Shown: positions 35,960-44,931, numbered from the stretch's first letter. The stretch is DNA of 64,000 nt from Planctomycetota bacterium (GCA_019456145.1 VRUL01000017.1:1-64000); one strand, 5' to 3'. A program made the numbers and translations. Notes: generated by a model not told the origin, from the sequence alone.

Positions 35960-36490
35960 ATGACAAGAGAAGAACTTATAAATCGAATTAAAGAAACCGC
36001 ATACCTCGAGGGTGATTTTACCCTCCGAAGCGGAAAGAAAAGTAAGTACTATCTCGACAAATACCTCTTCGAGACCTGCCCGGACATACTCAAAGCCCTC
36101 GGTGAAGAATTTTCCAAATATGCAACTGATGATGTTACCTTGATAGCCGGTGCCGAACTTGGCGGTGTGGCCCTGGCGGCCGCTACTGCCATTGAAACCG
36201 GAAAAAACTGGATAATTATCCGCAATAGCAAAAAAGGCTACGGCACAGGCAATTTAGTTGAGGGCCTCTTAAAAGAAGGTGACGTGGTCCTGCTGGTTGA
36301 GGATATTGCCACAACTGGCGGCCAGGTCTGCGAAGCAGCAAAGGTTATCACCGACGCCGGCGCAACGGTCAAGAAAATCGTCTGCGTAATCGACCGCAAA
36401 CAAGGGGCCGGTGAAAATATTACGCAGGCCGGCTATAAATTCGAATCCATCCTAACGAAAGACGACCTCGGCATAAAAGACAAAGAATAA
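35960..36490 (+). CDS. pyrE: Orotate phosphoribosyltransferase
   Basis: A 176-residue enzyme with the PRPP-binding motif VVLLVEDIATTGGQV and the N-terminal GDFTLRSGKKSKYYLDK typical of PyrE. It converts orotate and PRPP to OMP. I place the start at ATG 35960; a GTG 12 codons upstream is in frame but its translation lies in a repetitive TACGAGAT-like intergenic stretch. It probably shares a transcript with purB. Confidence 0.94.
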   Translation: MTREELINRIKETAYLEGDFTLRSGKKSKYYLDKYLFETCPDILKALGEEFSKYATDDVTLIAGAELGGVALAAATAIETGKNWIIIRNSKKGYGTGNLVEGLLKEGDVVLLVEDIATTGGQVCEAAKVITDAGATVKKIVCVIDRKQGAGENITQAGYKFESILTKDDLGIKDKE

Positions 36491-36518
36491 TTTTCACGTT
36501 GTAATTTGGAATGTCCTT

Positions 36519-36839
36519 ATGGAAACAACTATTGCAAATAAACAAGGTGATATGAAGATAGGCTTGCGGCTTATTTTTTGCCTCCCGGCTGTTTGCGTTT
36601 GGCTAACCGCAGCATGCTTTGCCTTGAAATGGTTCGGCCATATGGCAAGAGGTACAATTACCTATGGAAATACCGCGGCGGCTATCCTGGTGCCGGCCTT
36701 AAGCAGCCTGGCGTTAGTGGGTGCTCTGGGCTCCTTCGTTGCTGTTGGGATGACCTTTTTGGGCAAAATGAAATTGCGATGGCAGGGCGTTATATTTTGT
36801 GTGGGTTTAATTCTACTTTGGGCAATTGCCGGCAATTAG
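36519..36839 (+). CDS. Hypothetical three-span membrane protein
   Basis: A 106-residue hydrophobic protein with likely membrane helices at about 15-37, 50-78 and 85-103 (for example LALVGALGSFVAVGMTFLG). It lies 28 bp after pyrE on the same strand and its 3' end overlaps the convergent coaB gene by 27 bp. No family recognised. Confidence 0.6.
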   Translation: METTIANKQGDMKIGLRLIFCLPAVCVWLTAACFALKWFGHMARGTITYGNTAAAILVPALSSLALVGALGSFVAVGMTFLGKMKLRWQGVIFCVGLILLWAIAGN

Positions 36840-37448
36840 TTCCTCTGCCAGTGAAATGATTTTTTTAGCGACTTTTACCTTAGTTTCTGGCACAAATTTC
36901 AACCATTTGCGGTCAGGCCTTCCAATCTGGAAGGAAGCTTTTTCAGTTCCGATTGCAGCCGGAGTGTTAGCGATTATCATATCGAGGTTCTTTTCCCTCA
37001 GCTTTTTCTCAGCATTTGCCCGCAGTTTTTTATCTTCGAGGGCAAAACCAACGACGATTTGATTTTTCTTTTTCTTTTTTCCTGCCCATTTCAAAATGTC
37101 AACTGTGGGTTTTAATTTGATGGTCAGGGATTTGTCTTGTTTTTTCATTTTGGTTTTAGCCGGCCGGACGGGAGTATAATCCGCCACAGCCGCAGTCATA
37201 ATCAAGCAATCGCACTGAGGGAAATGCTTTTTAACCGCCCCAAACATCTCTGCGGCACTATTGACACCGACAAACTCAACACCAACCGGCGGCTGTAAAT
37301 CTGAAGCGCTGATAAGCGTCACCTTGTGACCGGCTTTGACCGCTGCACGAGTGAGTGCATAACCCATCCTGCCGCTGCTTGCATTTGTAATAAAACGGAC
37401 AGGGTCTATATATTCCCGTGTGCCGCCTGCTGTGATTAAAAGATGCAT
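36813..37448 (-). CDS. coaB: Phosphopantothenate-cysteine ligase (stand-alone CoaB)
   Basis: A 211-residue protein corresponding to the second half of fused CoaBC. LLITAGGTREYIDPVRFITN and ASSGRMGYALTRAA form the nucleotide and dimer motif, and MTAAVADYTP carries the key Asn/Ala-Asp region. It joins 4'-phosphopantothenate and cysteine in CoA synthesis. The separate coaC gene lies 13 bp upstream on the same strand. The C-terminal part is Lys-rich. The gene overlaps the convergent small membrane protein gene by 27 bp. Confidence 0.92.
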   Translation of the reverse strand: MHLLITAGGTREYIDPVRFITNASSGRMGYALTRAAVKAGHKVTLISASDLQPPVGVEFVGVNSAAEMFGAVKKHFPQCDCLIMTAAVADYTPVRPAKTKMKKQDKSLTIKLKPTVDILKWAGKKKKKNQIVVGFALEDKKLRANAEKKLREKNLDMIIANTPAAIGTEKASFQIGRPDRKWLKFVPETKVKVAKKIISLAEELIAGNCPK

Positions 37449-37461
37449 TTTACTGAAGGTT

Positions 37462-38064
37462 TTACTTTTTCTTATGTTTAATTTTTGAAGCTATTTTTTC
37501 AATTGCTTCTAAGATGCCCTTCGGCTCCGACATCCTGCCGATACCTTCTGTACCACAGGCAAGTCGTCCGGTTTCAGGGCCTGTCAACTGAAAACCCATT
37601 TTCTTTACTGTCTTGATATTTCGCTGAACGGCTGGATTGTTCCACATGTTATCGTTCATTGCTGGGGCCAGAAGTGTCGCCCCTGATTCAATCAGCGGCG
37701 AAGCGGCGCAAAGCAGCGTACTAAGCAAATCATCGCAGATGCCGTTTGCAATTTTCCCTATAATATTCGCCGTTGCAGGCGCCACGATAACAATGTCGGC
37801 CCAGCCAACAAGGGCGATATGGTCGATTTCATATTCTCCCGGCGTATCCCACAAGCTCGTAAAAACAGTTGAGCAGGTAACGGCTTCGAAGCTTTTGGGC
37901 CCAACAAGCTCGCAGGCGGCGTCCGTCATTACCGTCTTGACTCCGGCACCGGCGGCGGTCAGCTTACTGGCCAAATCGACCACCTTATATGCAGCGATTC
38001 CACCGCTGACACCCAGTAAAATGTTTAAATTTTTAATTTTCTGATTTGTCTTTTTTGTGGGCAT
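37462..38064 (-). CDS. coaC: Phosphopantothenoylcysteine decarboxylase (stand-alone CoaC)
   Basis: A 200-residue flavoprotein corresponding to the first half of fused CoaBC. LLGVSGGIAAYKVVDLASKL binds FMN, HIALVGWAD carries the catalytic His, PAMNDNMWNNP is the conserved PxMNxxMW substrate motif, and the active-site Cys lies in GRLACGTEGIGRM. It decarboxylates the CoaB product. ATG 38064 is preferred over a TTG two codons upstream. It is followed by coaB in the same operon. Confidence 0.93.
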   Translation of the reverse strand: MPTKKTNQKIKNLNILLGVSGGIAAYKVVDLASKLTAAGAGVKTVMTDAACELVGPKSFEAVTCSTVFTSLWDTPGEYEIDHIALVGWADIVIVAPATANIIGKIANGICDDLLSTLLCAASPLIESGATLLAPAMNDNMWNNPAVQRNIKTVKKMGFQLTGPETGRLACGTEGIGRMSEPKGILEAIEKIASKIKHKKK

Positions 38065-38177
38065 TGTCAATTCGATTTCATTGACCGCATAACTTCGTAT
38101 CTTGACAGGCGTATCTCATATCTCACTTTGCGCCTGGCTGTTGGTACTTGAAATTCTTAGCGATATTCAGTCCCCGG

Positions 38178-38414
38178 TCAATCTCTTCCTTTGTCTGTAT
38201 CGTTAATCTTGCTATCTTTAGTCTCGATGGCGATTTTGTCCTGTAGAATTTCCTGGATAACGATTTCCAGCATTGTTCTACCTTCGGTGTCTTCAATCAG
38301 GGGCCGGGCACCTCGAACCAGCTCGTCCAGACGTTTTTGGACCAGTGCCGTTAATTTGAATCTGCCCCCGACCTTGTTGATTAGATCGGTGCTCTTAAGC
38401 TCCTCTATCATCAT
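38178..38414 (-). CDS. rpoZ: RNA polymerase omega subunit
   Basis: A 78-residue protein with the omega pattern around GGRFKLTALVQKRLDELVRG. It helps assemble RNA polymerase by folding beta'. Its place between gmk and the coa genes is the classical neighbourhood of rpoZ, which supports the call despite the short and variable sequence. GGAG lies five bases before the ATG. Confidence 0.85.
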   Translation of the reverse strand: MMIEELKSTDLINKVGGRFKLTALVQKRLDELVRGARPLIEDTEGRTMLEIVIQEILQDKIAIETKDSKINDTDKGRD

Positions 38415-38486
38415 TTTTTCTCCGGTTTACTTCAAAGACTCAACACAAATTTACACAAATTCGTACTAATTCGTAATTATTTTTTC

Positions 38487-39059
38487 TCAATTCTCCCGGA
38501 TAATTTCTATTACCTCGCTTACCGCCTGCTGTAAATCGTCGTTTATAACCATGTGTTTATAATATTGCCAGGCAGCGGCGATTTCTCCGCTTGCCCCATT
38601 CAATCTATCCTCAGCCGTTTCAGCGTCATCTCTGCCCCTGAGTTTCATGCGCTCTGCTAATTCCCTTTGGCTCGGCGGGAATATGAAAATCATCACCACA
38701 TCCTTGTTTATGCGTCTGACCTGTTTGGCACCTTGAACGTCGATTTCCAAAATAACATTGCGGCCTCTTCGCAACTCTTCTTCTACCTTGTCCCTCGGCG
38801 TCCCATATAGATTGCCGAACACCTCGGCGTATTCCAGCAGCGAGCCCTTATTGATACGCTGCTGAAACTCATCCTCCGATATAAACCAATATTCCTGACC
38901 GTCAACTTCAGCTTGACTCCTCGGCCTGGTAGTAACAGAGACACTAATATAAACATTTTTTAGCTGCTTAGCCACCTCCTTACAGATAGTGCTCTTGCCA
39001 ACACCGGATGGGCCGCTCACTATCACTATTTTGCCATTTCTGTCATTTGTCTCGTTCAT
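38487..39059 (-). CDS. gmk: Guanylate kinase
   Basis: About 190 residues with P-loop GPSGVGKSTI, the GMP-binding SVTTRPRSQAEVDGQEYWFI and the IFIFPPS-type lid region. It phosphorylates GMP to GDP. ATG 39059 is taken as the start; a GTG six codons upstream is possible. The gene order yicC, gmk, rpoZ, coa is conserved in many bacteria. Confidence 0.95.
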   Translation of the reverse strand: MNETNDRNGKIVIVSGPSGVGKSTICKEVAKQLKNVYISVSVTTRPRSQAEVDGQEYWFISEDEFQQRINKGSLLEYAEVFGNLYGTPRDKVEEELRRGRNVILEIDVQGAKQVRRINKDVVMIFIFPPSQRELAERMKLRGRDDAETAEDRLNGASGEIAAAWQYYKHMVINDDLQQAVSEVIEIIREN

Positions 39060-39124
39060 ATTCTCGTTATCTGTCACTTGTGACGTTTATGCCAAGAAAA
39101 TACGAAGTTCGGGATGTCGCTCTG

Positions 39125-40009
39125 TCACTCTACATTCTGAGCCTGTTCTTTGATCCGGTCTATCCGGCATTTTATGTTGACGACGCAGTTGGTAATCTCA
39201 GTATTAGAGGCCTTGCTGGCAATAGTGTTAGCTTCTCTGAGCATCTCCTGGCTGATGAAGTCCAACCTCCGCCCGGCCTGGCCGTTTGCCTGACAGCCCT
39301 GCAGCAATTGCTGCAGGTGCGAATCCAGCCGAGCAATCTCTTCAGATATATCCGACCTCTCGGCGAAAATCGCCACTTCTCTGGCAAGCGTTTCTTCATC
39401 CAGTTTCAGTTTTGCATCCACGAGCAGTTCATTAACTCTTTTCTTTAGTTTCTCTGCATATCTCTGCAGGACAACCGGGCTTTGGGTGCATATTCGCTCG
39501 AGGTCCTGCTTTATAGCATTGCAGTTTTGTTTCAAATCAGCTTCGAGAGCGGCTCCTTCGGTGGCACGCATTTGTTTGAGTTTCTCGACAGCTTCTTTAC
39601 TGATTTCCAGGACCGTCTTTTTGATTTGTTCGGCTATCTTTTCATCCGGTAATGCCGGCTCCAATATCCCCGGCAGGTTAAGTAAGCTGCCAATATCAAT
39701 CGGACAATTGATATTAGCCGAAGAGGCGATCCGGCTCAATCTTTCCATAACGGCCCGCAAAGCCGTCTCGTCTATATTAAAGAGCACATTTGCTGATGCA
39801 TTCTTGAGCCGAAGGATATAATTTATTGTACCGCGTGACAAATTTCTTCGCAGAAGCTTTTCAATCGGCTCTGCCAGAAAAGCTACCGTCTCTGGTAATT
39901 TAATATTGGCCTTGAAATAACGGTTGTTGACCGTTCTGATTTCAGCCGTATACGTCACGCCATTGAGTTGGCCTTCGGCGTCTCCATATCCGGTCATGCT
40001 GTTTATCAT
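39125..40009 (-). CDS. yicC: YicC-family endoribonuclease
   Basis: A 294-residue protein starting with the hallmark MINSMTGYGDAEG and EIRTVNNRYFKANIKLP, ending in the DUF1732 region with RRLDFISQEMLREANTIASK. In E. coli YicC is an endoribonuclease that affects small RNA turnover (RyhB), known from that species only. It heads the yicC-gmk-rpoZ-coaC-coaB block on the - strand. Confidence 0.92.
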   Translation of the reverse strand: MINSMTGYGDAEGQLNGVTYTAEIRTVNNRYFKANIKLPETVAFLAEPIEKLLRRNLSRGTINYILRLKNASANVLFNIDETALRAVMERLSRIASSANINCPIDIGSLLNLPGILEPALPDEKIAEQIKKTVLEISKEAVEKLKQMRATEGAALEADLKQNCNAIKQDLERICTQSPVVLQRYAEKLKKRVNELLVDAKLKLDEETLAREVAIFAERSDISEEIARLDSHLQQLLQGCQANGQAGRRLDFISQEMLREANTIASKASNTEITNCVVNIKCRIDRIKEQAQNVE

Positions 40010-40061
40010 ATCTGCTACACTTTCACAGTAATTCAGCTGTGCAAATCGCTGATGAAAATTT

Positions 40062-40466
40062 TTACATTATGCCGGGCAGATTTGCATCGGCACTCTCACC
40101 GCCTGGCTGGTTCCCGGTTTCACCAATCGGCGATGGCAACTCCGGAGCTCTCGGCTGTTCTGCAGGAGAAGTGGCCGGCGGTGTCGTACCTTCATCGAAG
40201 TCGTAAGATGGTCTATAAAATTTGGCCATCACTACCGCAAGAGTAAGAAATAAACTTACCAGCACTATTGTAACCCAGGTCAGGAAGTCGCCGGTTTTGG
40301 AACCCAAAATCCCGCTTGCTGCACCTCCGCCGAACGCCCCACTTAAACCGCCGCCTCTGCCCTTTTGAACCAGGATGATTAGAATCAATGATAAGGCGCA
40401 AATAATAAAAAGGACAGCAACGACCTTCATAATAAAAGATACTGCTAACACTGGAAAAACCGTCAT
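40062..40466 (-). CDS. secG: Protein translocase subunit SecG
   Basis: A 134-residue protein with two membrane helices (about 13-32 and 62-82) joined by the conserved cytoplasmic loop QKGRGGGLSGAFGG and SGILGSKTGDFLTWVT. The C-terminal 45 residues are a Pro/Glu-rich tail not found in E. coli SecG. It is an accessory subunit of the SecYEG channel. It lies 95 bp downstream of tpiA in the same direction, a common pair. AAAGGGGAACGAAT precedes the ATG. Confidence 0.92.
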   Translation of the reverse strand: MTVFPVLAVSFIMKVVAVLFIICALSLILIILVQKGRGGGLSGAFGGGAASGILGSKTGDFLTWVTIVLVSLFLTLAVVMAKFYRPSYDFDEGTTPPATSPAEQPRAPELPSPIGETGNQPGGESADANLPGIM

Positions 40467-40561
40467 ATTCGTTCCCCTTTCGAATGGCTATTTACCATTT
40501 TCTGTTTGCTATTATTGGGCAATTGCAGTTTCCTGTTTTTTTTCCAATAGTAAATAGTCAA

Positions 40562-41323
40562 TTACACTGCCGCCCGAATTATTGCTAAAAAATCATCTGC
40601 ATTTAAACTTGCCCCACCGACCAGCAGACCGTCTACATCCTGCTGTGCCATCAACTCTGCTGCATTGTCGGGCTTTGCCGAGCCGCCGTAGAGAATGCGA
40701 ATTTCCTCAGCTAATCGGGCGTCATACATTTTGGCAAGCAGCTTTCGCACCAGTTCGTGCGCTTCTTGTGCCTGCTGCGGCGTTGCTGTCAGGCCTGTCC
40801 CGATGGCCCAGACCGGTTCATAAGCTATGGTTACCGCAGAGATTTTCTCAGCGCTTAAGCCGGCCAGACCGTTTTTTACCTGTCGGGTCACCACCTCGTT
40901 TGTTTGTGATGCTTTGCGCTCGTCGAGCAGCTCGCCCACGCATAATACCGGCAAAAGACCGCCGGAAATGGCAGCAGCAACTTTTTTATTTATTAACTCA
41001 TCGGTCTCACCTATAACGTGCCGACGTTCCGAATGACCGCACAAGACAAAGGTACAGCCGATATCCTTTAACATCGAAACACTTATCTCTCCGGTAAAAG
41101 CCCCATTTTGCTCAAAGTAAAAATCCTGTGCGCCGGCCGCAATGTTCGATACATTAAGGGCCTTGATTACCGATGGCAGATAAACAAAAGGTGGAAAGAC
41201 CGCCATGCTAACGCTCTTCTCGGCTATCTCCGAAGACCCGGAAGCAATGCTCTGAGCCAGATTTACACTGCTGTGATTGTCAGTGTTCATCTTCCAGTTG
41301 CCGGCCACAAATGGCTTTCTCAT
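40562..41323 (-). CDS. tpiA: Triosephosphate isomerase
   Basis: A 253-residue TIM barrel with the substrate Lys in GNWKMN, catalytic His in VLCGHSERR, catalytic Glu in AYEPVWAIGTG and the phosphate loop GGSAKPDN. It interconverts dihydroxyacetone phosphate and glyceraldehyde 3-phosphate. secG follows in the same direction. Confidence 0.97.
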   Translation of the reverse strand: MRKPFVAGNWKMNTDNHSSVNLAQSIASGSSEIAEKSVSMAVFPPFVYLPSVIKALNVSNIAAGAQDFYFEQNGAFTGEISVSMLKDIGCTFVLCGHSERRHVIGETDELINKKVAAAISGGLLPVLCVGELLDERKASQTNEVVTRQVKNGLAGLSAEKISAVTIAYEPVWAIGTGLTATPQQAQEAHELVRKLLAKMYDARLAEEIRILYGGSAKPDNAAELMAQQDVDGLLVGGASLNADDFLAIIRAAV

Positions 41324-41392
41324 AAAAACGTTCCTAATTTCGTAATCCGGCGTTCATGTCTGGTCACCTCGGTTGAAGGCCGCGAACCACGA

Positions 41393-42463
41393 TTAAAGCA
41401 AATCGGTTGCCCTCGGGAAACTGCCTAAAGTCGAAAGCTGTAGGCAATGCTTACGGGTTTCTTCCAGTCCCTTTTGAACTTGTTTCTCGGTTCTGTGTCC
41501 AACAAAATCCACAAAGAAATAATATTCCCATTGCCTTTTCTTGCTGGGCCTGGACTCTATATTTGTCAGATTAATACCGTGTTGTTTGAAAACATCCAGC
41601 ACATCAGCCAGGGCGCCGGCCTTATGAGCGGTGCTAAACAGTATGGCGGTTTTATCTTCGCCGGTCGGCTTTGCATCTTCCTTGCTGATTACCAGAAATC
41701 TGGTTACATTATTAGCAATATCCTCGATATTTTCGCAGACAATTTTCAGTCCATACAACTCGGCTGCGACTCTGGAGCCAATCGCAGCGGTGCCCGATTC
41801 TTCTGAGGCTAATTGTGCCGCTTTGGCAGTAGAGGCGACCGGAACAGTCTGTGCCCCCTTAAATGTGGCGCTTAACCAGTTTCGGCACTGGGCGAATACT
41901 TCGGGCTTTGAGTAAATCTTCTCAATCTCTTCCTGCGGGCAATTGGCTAAAAGATTATGATGAATCGCCATTAGAACCTCGGCACAGATTTTCACATCTG
42001 ACTCAATCAGGGCATCGAGTGTTTCTATTACACCGCCGCCCGTGGTATTTTCTATTGGCGCAAGTCCCAAATCACAATGACCCTTGCTGACTTCATCAAA
42101 GATACTTGTGATATCCGTCAGTGGCTCATATTCGACGCTCTGGCCGAATTTAAGCATAGCGGCAGTATGACTGAAGCTGCCGCCTGGGCCAAGATACCCG
42201 ATTCGCAAAGGCCTCTCTAACACAAAAGAGCCGCTCATCAACTCACGCCAAATGGCCACAAGGCACTTGTCCGGAAGTGGGCCCTTATTTGCCTTGGCAA
42301 TTTTGGCAAGGACCTCTTTTTCGCGGTCCGGCGCATAAACCGCCTTGCCTGCCTTATTCTTTAGCTTCCCTATCTCTACCACAACACGCGCACGCTCGTT
42401 CAGCAGTTCCACGAGCTGATGGTCGAGTTCGTCTATACGTTTTCTAAGGTCTTCAAGAGACAT
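41393..42463 (-). CDS. pheA: Chorismate mutase/prephenate dehydratase
   Basis: A 356-residue fusion: AroQ chorismate mutase (about 1-85, starting with RKRIDELDHQLVELLNERA), prephenate dehydratase (about 90-270, GYLGPGGSFSHTAA and the catalytic NNVTRFLVI) and a C-terminal ACT domain (about 280-355) with the phenylalanine-binding GALADVLDVF and IESRPSKK. It leads from chorismate to phenylpyruvate and is expected to be feedback-inhibited by phenylalanine. Confidence 0.96.
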   Translation of the reverse strand: MSLEDLRKRIDELDHQLVELLNERARVVVEIGKLKNKAGKAVYAPDREKEVLAKIAKANKGPLPDKCLVAIWRELMSGSFVLERPLRIGYLGPGGSFSHTAAMLKFGQSVEYEPLTDITSIFDEVSKGHCDLGLAPIENTTGGGVIETLDALIESDVKICAEVLMAIHHNLLANCPQEEIEKIYSKPEVFAQCRNWLSATFKGAQTVPVASTAKAAQLASEESGTAAIGSRVAAELYGLKIVCENIEDIANNVTRFLVISKEDAKPTGEDKTAILFSTAHKAGALADVLDVFKQHGINLTNIESRPSKKRQWEYYFFVDFVGHRTEKQVQKGLEETRKHCLQLSTLGSFPRATDLL

Positions 42464-42549
42464 AAATTCAAAGTTAAAAGGTAAAAGAAAAAATCATAAG
42501 CAAATCTTCATTTCCGACCGTCATCGGCTATTTTTTATAAAAACCACTA

Positions 42550-42578
42550 TATCTAACAGAATTTTGCTCTTGTGTCAA
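42550..42578 (-). promoter_or_regulatory. Possible promoter of pheA
   Basis: On the - strand a consensus TTGACA (42573-42578) is followed after 17 bp by TAGATA (42550-42555). About 80 nt of leader would precede the pheA ATG; no leader peptide rich in Phe codons was found. Confidence 0.35.
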
Positions 42579-42628
42579 TGAATTTGAAACATTAGATAAT
42601 ATTTAGCCGGCGAATTATAAGAGAAAAA

Positions 42629-43162
42629 ATGCAAAAAGCAATAAAATATGTGATTTTTAAGACCAAATGGGGCTATTTCGGCCTCGGCGGCACCGAATAC
42701 GCTCTTTGCCGAACTCAACTGCCAGGTGCGAAACATGAAAAAATCAAATCACTGCTTTTAAAAAATCTACCGGCCGCTCAATTCGATAAAAACTTTTGTA
42801 GACCACTTCAGGAACAGATAACCGCTTATTTTGAAGGTGCCTGCATTGATTTCAGCAATATCCCTGTCGCTCTGGGTGGCTCCAGCTCTTTTTTTAACTC
42901 GGTTTTGAATGCCTGCAGAGATATTGGATTCGGCCGAACGATAAGCTATTCCGGATTAGCGGAAAAAACAGGCCGACACGCCGCTGCCAGAGCTGTCGGC
43001 AGCGCACTTGCCAAAAATCCGATGCCTTTGATTATCCCCTGCCACCGTATAATTTGCAGCGATGGTAAAATCGGTGGTTTCAGTGCTATCGGAGGAAGGG
43101 ATTTAAAAGCAAAGTTGCTTAAACACGAACAAACATCGCGGATCATTTGCAAAAGCAGTTAA
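42629..43162 (+). CDS. Methylated-DNA-protein cysteine methyltransferase
   Basis: A 177-residue protein with the alkyl-acceptor motif IPCHRIICSDGKIGGFS and the helix-turn-helix arginine region ARAVGSALAKNP. It takes the methyl group from O6-methylguanine in a suicide reaction. The N-terminal domain is short, as in Ogt-type proteins. It is divergent from pheA and convergent with the PH-domain gene. Confidence 0.92.
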   Translation: MQKAIKYVIFKTKWGYFGLGGTEYALCRTQLPGAKHEKIKSLLLKNLPAAQFDKNFCRPLQEQITAYFEGACIDFSNIPVALGGSSSFFNSVLNACRDIGFGRTISYSGLAEKTGRHAAARAVGSALAKNPMPLIIPCHRIICSDGKIGGFSAIGGRDLKAKLLKHEQTSRIICKSS

Positions 43163-43183
43163 TCTAAAGTTGCTGCCAACTAA

Positions 43184-43885
43184 TTACTCCATGTGTATGA
43201 CACGGTTTTGTTGATCCGCCTTAAGGCTGGCTTTTTTGATAATGTCGTAGAGGTCGCGAGACCTTCGTATCTTTTCAAAGACGAACTCCGGGTCCGTTTT
43301 GTCGGTCGTTATCAAACTCACGGTGCCTATCCCAAAAATGACGTCGAACACGGTTCTGCGCATATTCAGGTCAATCACTCTGAACATATCCAGATTGTCT
43401 ACTCTTCTGTCGAAAATACCCCGCGCCCACTCAATCCGATCGGCGGAAACTTCGTAGTAGATCATCTTGAGATTGACCATTTTTATAACAAGTATCAGCA
43501 CAACAAGCGTGGCAAGCCCAATACCAGCAATGACCCTGTATCGACCAAATGCCAACGCCTGACTGCCTGTAAGTTTCAAACCAAGCAGGCCATCGGCCAT
43601 GATTTCAAGAGGCAATTTTATCAAAAGAACTGCCGCGACAAGAAAGAACAGCCCCTTGATAACCGCCGGCGCCATCCCCAGCAGAGACGGACTACCCGCA
43701 AACAGGATTGTATCATCAGTTTCTTCGTCCTCGGATGACTGCGAATTCGGCTCAGAATCGGCTTCCAGGGCCCTGGCCTTGTCGCTGTTAAGAAACTCTC
43801 CGCAGAACCGGCACTTGATGGCCTGAGCCTGTATAGTCTCGGCGCAAAAAATGCATTGTTTTGTCTGCAAATCAATAACTGCCAT
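43184..43885 (-). CDS. Membrane protein with zinc ribbon and bacterial PH domain
   Basis: A 233-residue protein: zinc ribbon at 11-31 (CIFCAETIQAQAIKCRFCGE, two CxxC pairs), an acidic linker, two membrane helices (about 75-97 and 118-140), then a YdbS-like PH domain (bPH_2) containing YYEVSADRIEWARGIFDRR. The zinc ribbon/PH/membrane layout is common in bacteria but the function is unknown. Confidence 0.82.
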   Translation of the reverse strand: MAVIDLQTKQCIFCAETIQAQAIKCRFCGEFLNSDKARALEADSEPNSQSSEDEETDDTILFAGSPSLLGMAPAVIKGLFFLVAAVLLIKLPLEIMADGLLGLKLTGSQALAFGRYRVIAGIGLATLVVLILVIKMVNLKMIYYEVSADRIEWARGIFDRRVDNLDMFRVIDLNMRRTVFDVIFGIGTVSLITTDKTDPEFVFEKIRRSRDLYDIIKKASLKADQQNRVIHME

Positions 43886-43968
43886 TAAGTATATATTCGG
43901 AAATATGTGGGGAATTTGACCAAAGGATTGTTATGCCTCGAAATTTTTTAAAAAATTTTGCAAAAAAA

Positions 43969-44007
43969 TGTAAATTATACTTGACAAATAGTATAGTTAC
44001 CTTTACA
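43969..44007. promoter_or_regulatory. Operator-like nested inverted repeats over a promoter
   Basis: TGTAAA (43969-43974) and TTTACA (44002-44007) form the outer arms, TATACT (43976-43981) and AGTATA (43990-43995) the inner arms. They overlap the -35 and -10 elements of the downstream operon, which encodes an Xre-type regulator, so this is a good candidate for its autoregulatory operator. Confidence 0.5.
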
Positions 44008-44009
44008 TT
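43981..44009 (+). promoter_or_regulatory. Promoter of the DUF2178-like/Xre operon
   Basis: Consensus TTGACA at 43981-43986 and TACATT at 44004-44009 with a 17-bp spacer, about 60 bp before the first ATG, in a strongly A/T-rich region. Confidence 0.55.
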
Positions 44010-44068
44010 ATGTTTGGTATGCTTAACATGCAAAAAAAGTAAATTACAGTTAGCAAAGGGGAAATGTC

Positions 44069-44503
44069 ATGAATAGAGCACAGAAAATAGCGTGGTCTCT
44101 TGTCATTGCAATATCATTAGGCTTTATCCTTAGCTGCATAGCGATTGCGATATTGTACGTCAAAGTTGGAATGCCAAGGGCGCTTGCAGGTTTCGGATTT
44201 ATGGGTATCGCCGGCCTTGGTGGATTTTCGCCTTTAATCTTTCGCAAAGATACGGGCAAAGTAACTTTCGATGAGCGTGACAAACTGATTAAAAGGAGAG
44301 CCGCTCTTGCTGGCTTTGGTGCGTCCTACTTATTCGTCGGCTTGGCATGCATGATTCCTTTTTCCATTCTTGGGCCGAAAGCAACAATGTCGGTTATTTG
44401 GCTGCCTAACATTTTTATGGGAACTGGTCTTAGTTTGTTCTTTGTGACCTCGGTGGCGATTCTGGTCCAGTACGGCTGGACAAACAAAGGAGAAAGATCA
44501 TGA
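44069..44503 (+). CDS. DUF2178-like membrane protein 1
   Basis: A 144-residue protein with four likely membrane helices (about 10-32, 36-55, 83-105, 112-135) and, between the second and third, a cytoplasmic FDERDKLIKRRA motif typical of DUF2178-type proteins. It is a paralogue of the next gene (same layout, FDEREKMINKRA). AAAGGGGAAATGTC precedes the ATG. Together with the following Xre gene it forms an operon, a pairing seen for such proteins in other bacteria and archaea. Function unknown. Confidence 0.75.
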   Translation: MNRAQKIAWSLVIAISLGFILSCIAIAILYVKVGMPRALAGFGFMGIAGLGGFSPLIFRKDTGKVTFDERDKLIKRRAALAGFGASYLFVGLACMIPFSILGPKATMSVIWLPNIFMGTGLSLFFVTSVAILVQYGWTNKGERS

Positions 44504-44931
44504 GCAAATTGCAAAAATCTGCATGGTTCAATCTCGGCATGGTAACGGTTTGTATGATTATTTCTATGCCATGCTTTTTTTTTCTTACATGGAGGAACGC
44601 AAAAGGTGTCGATTATATCATTATATTTTTCGTAGTCGCATGTATAACCGCTCCTTTATTCTATATCATTTATCGTAAAAAAAGTTATGAAGCGAATTTC
44701 GACGAACGTGAGAAGATGATTAACAAGCGCGCGTTTTCATTTGCGGCTATGGGTTTAACGATATTCTTAGCCTGTGTCTGTATCATTCCTTATTTCGCTC
44801 TTGGCGGTCAAAATCTCATAAAGGTCTATTATCTGCCTTTAATATTTCTTGGTACCTTATTTGCCGCTCAGTTCGTTCATTCCATGGCGATTTTAATCCA
44901 ATGCGCACTGGAGGAAGAAGATGGGCAGTAA
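44500..44931 (+). CDS. DUF2178-like membrane protein 2
   Basis: A 143-residue paralogue of the preceding protein with four membrane helices and the FDEREKMINKRAF motif. Its ATG overlaps the stop of the first gene by four bases (ATGA) and is preceded by GGAGAAAGATC; its end overlaps the Xre gene by 11 bp, so the three genes are translationally coupled. Confidence 0.75.
   Translation: MSKLQKSAWFNLGMVTVCMIISMPCFFFLTWRNAKGVDYIIIFFVVACITAPLFYIIYRKKSYEANFDEREKMINKRAFSFAAMGLTIFLACVCIIPYFALGGQNLIKVYYLPLIFLGTLFAAQFVHSMAILIQCALEEEDGQ

Noticed and set aside
41108..41428. 106-codon + strand frame over tpiA start
   Set aside because: Antisense of the conserved TIM barrel start and the gap to pheA.
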